Positions 5,191-6,318 of a stretch of DNA of 6,318 bases are shown piece by piece. The number at the start of each line of letters is the position of its first letter. Positions within the stretch are counted from its first letter, which is position 1. The stretch is from assembly GCA_003542015.1 (NCBI GenBank), contig DPLL01000324.1:1-6318 (forward strand), written 5' to 3'. The notes under the pieces were generated by a model that was not told the DNA's origin, did not search any database, and worked only from the letters and a program-made list of their open reading frames with translations. The translations under genes and the position numbers were made by a program. Source of the stretch: Microcoleaceae cyanobacterium UBA9251 (lineage in GTDB: Bacteria; Cyanobacteriota; Cyanobacteriia; Cyanobacteriales; Microcoleaceae).

Positions 5191-6168
5191 TCAAATCCGG
5201 CGATCGGTAATTTTCACCTCCGGCAACATACATTTTGGCAGCATCCCGTGAACTCCTTTTTGAGGAGTGTTGACAACCTGCGTAATCCGAAAATTCGCAG
5301 CCAAAGAACACAAAACATAAGCATCTTCGGCACTCAAACCCACAAATTTTTCCAACCAATAAATCGTCTGTTTTAGTGCCAATTCAAAAGCCTCATCTAA
5401 TGTACTGCCGAATCCCATTGTCACAATATCAGTAGGCGTTTCTGCAAAAGGAAACATCAGAAATAAATCCTTGCGGAGGATGATTTGAATCGTGCCATTC
5501 ATCGAAGTTTCAATCGCAGTAACATCGATTTCACCGTCTCCCTGTGCCGAATGTCCATCGCCGATCGAGAATAAACCGCCGCGCACAAAAACAGGTAAAA
5601 ACAATCGGGTTCCCGGTTGCAATTCTCGGTTATCCATATTGCCACCGTAGCGGCCCGGAGGAATAGAAGAACGGTTGATTTCTGCATTAGCAACACCGAG
5701 AATGCCAAAGAATGGATGCAGCGGAATCCGAATCCCGCTACCTGCTGGAAATTCAGCAATCTTTTTTTCTAAATCTAGGGGAATAAACCGCAATTTAGGT
5801 TCAGAAAAATACTGCGGTAAAGCCCCCCATCCGGGACGAATTGCATTGAATCCCACGGGCAAACTTGGGTAAACATCCTCTATTTTGATTTCTAAAACGT
5901 CTCCCGGTTCAGCGTTGTTAACATAAATCGGGCCGGTTAGCAAGTGCGGGCCTGGGCCAACTTTGCGATCGATCGACAAATTTTGACAAATATCTAAAAA
6001 TTCCGGGGTGAGAAATTCCGGCGGTGCCTTGTCAGCAACGTAAAATCCCGAATAAGTTTCGACATCAATGCGATCGCCCGAATCAACGATTAAGGCTGGT
6101 TTAAGATTCGGAGAGAAACCGCCCAAATGTACAGTTTGGCAATTAGCTTTGAGAAGATGGTGAGTCAT
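5191..6168 (-). CDS. Acetamidase/formamidase family protein (FmdA/AmdA-like)
   Basis: The family hydrolyses short amides such as formamide or acetamide to ammonia and the acid, in the cytoplasm. The 325-residue protein shows the family's conserved blocks in order: GPIYVNNAEPGDVLEIKI (79-96), HPFFGILGVA (151-160), PPGRYGGNMDNREL (170-183), and the strongly conserved FVRGGLFSIGDGHSAQGDGE (194-213), whose Asp, His and Glu residues are candidates for metal or catalytic roles. No signal peptide is seen. It is shorter than the roughly 400-residue formamidases of methylotrophs, as is common for bacterial acetamidase-like members. Start is ATG at 6168 without a clear Shine-Dalgarno, and the stop is TGA. 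It is divergent from the gene beginning at 6231, with only 62 bases between. Which amide is used cannot be read from sequence. Confidence 0.92.
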   Translation of the reverse strand: MTHHLLKANCQTVHLGGFSPNLKPALIVDSGDRIDVETYSGFYVADKAPPEFLTPEFLDICQNLSIDRKVGPGPHLLTGPIYVNNAEPGDVLEIKIEDVYPSLPVGFNAIRPGWGALPQYFSEPKLRFIPLDLEKKIAEFPAGSGIRIPLHPFFGILGVANAEINRSSIPPGRYGGNMDNRELQPGTRLFLPVFVRGGLFSIGDGHSAQGDGEIDVTAIETSMNGTIQIILRKDLFLMFPFAETPTDIVTMGFGSTLDEAFELALKQTIYWLEKFVGLSAEDAYVLCSLAANFRITQVVNTPQKGVHGMLPKCMLPEVKITDRRI

Positions 6169-6230
6169 ATCTATTTGAGATTTTAAATTGGAGATTATGT
6201 TAAGATTTTTACATCAGCCTGTTGACAATA

Positions 6231-6318
6231 ATGCAACATCTCAGTTATATTCTAGATGAATTTTACCCGAAAATGGATTTTGCGATCGTGGGAGTGATGC
6301 CCGACGCCAACGGCATTG
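6231..6318 (+). CDS. N-terminal fragment of an unidentified protein (partial)
   Basis: ATG at 6231 opens a frame that runs to the window edge and reads MQHLSYILDEFYPKMDFAIV followed by GVMPDANGI. The other frames here close quickly: the frame of ATG at 6255 hits TGA near 6295. An in-frame ATG at 6273 is an alternative start. There is no Shine-Dalgarno before either. The gene is divergent from the amidase, so shared control of the 62-base region between them is possible. The 29 residues visible do not let me name a family. Confidence 0.5.
   Translation, partial: MQHLSYILDEFYPKMDFAIVGVMPDANGI

Noticed and set aside
5003..5359. Minus-strand open frame of 118 codons overlapping the amidase 3' end
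   Set aside because: It runs out of frame through the conserved amidase C-terminus and the HIP1-rich spacer, giving Arg/Ser-rich sequence with no protein-like pattern.

Overview
The window looks like chromosomal DNA from a filamentous cyanobacterium, of the Microcoleus/Oscillatoria/Nostoc kind. The octamer GCGATCGC (HIP1) occurs at 1724, 1765, 3149, 3228, 3797, 5098, 5143 and 6070 by hand count, and many shorter GATCG cores are present. Several low-complexity and palindromic repeats of types common between cyanobacterial genes lie in the spacers. The proteins are ordinary metabolic enzymes and small proteins. No phage, transposase, CRISPR or tRNA signal was seen.

Layout: (1) 1-54 probably holds the last codons of a plus-strand gene. 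(2) 82-197 is a GC-rich palindromic repeat between that gene and acs. (3) 217-2187, minus strand, is full-length acetyl-CoA synthetase (acs). (4) 2336-2686, minus strand, is a DUF433 (antitoxin-like) protein with an extended -10 promoter inside an inverted repeat. No recognisable toxin partner is beside it. (5) 2700-3612 is a long spacer with a purine-rich tandem repeat, a 28-bp imperfect direct repeat, and two overlapping open stretches on opposite strands that look like gene remnants or small unrecognised genes. (6) 3613-4629, plus strand, is a GalT-family nucleotidyltransferase with a good ribosome binding site and a plausible promoter. (7) 4691-4711 is a perfect hairpin between convergent genes. 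(8) 4735-5019, minus strand, is a small protein of unknown function. (9) 5035-5190 is a spacer with two identical 13-nt doubled HIP1 palindromes. (10) 5191-6168, minus strand, is an acetamidase/formamidase-family enzyme. (11) 6231 to the window end is the start of a divergent, unrecognised plus-strand gene.

The genes do not form one operon: strands alternate and spacers are long. The only metabolic link that can be suggested is acetate. An acetamidase would release acetate and ammonia, and Acs would activate acetate to acetyl-CoA. This is inference, because the amidase substrate cannot be read from sequence. GalT belongs to sugar-nucleotide metabolism and no galK or galE is visible nearby.

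I found no convincing new multi-gene system. The observations most worth a second look are the spacer at 2700-3221 (direct repeat, opposing open frames, DUF433 promoter and operator-like palindrome), the GalT variant with one His of the usual HxH replaced by Tyr, and the paired doubled-HIP1 palindromes.
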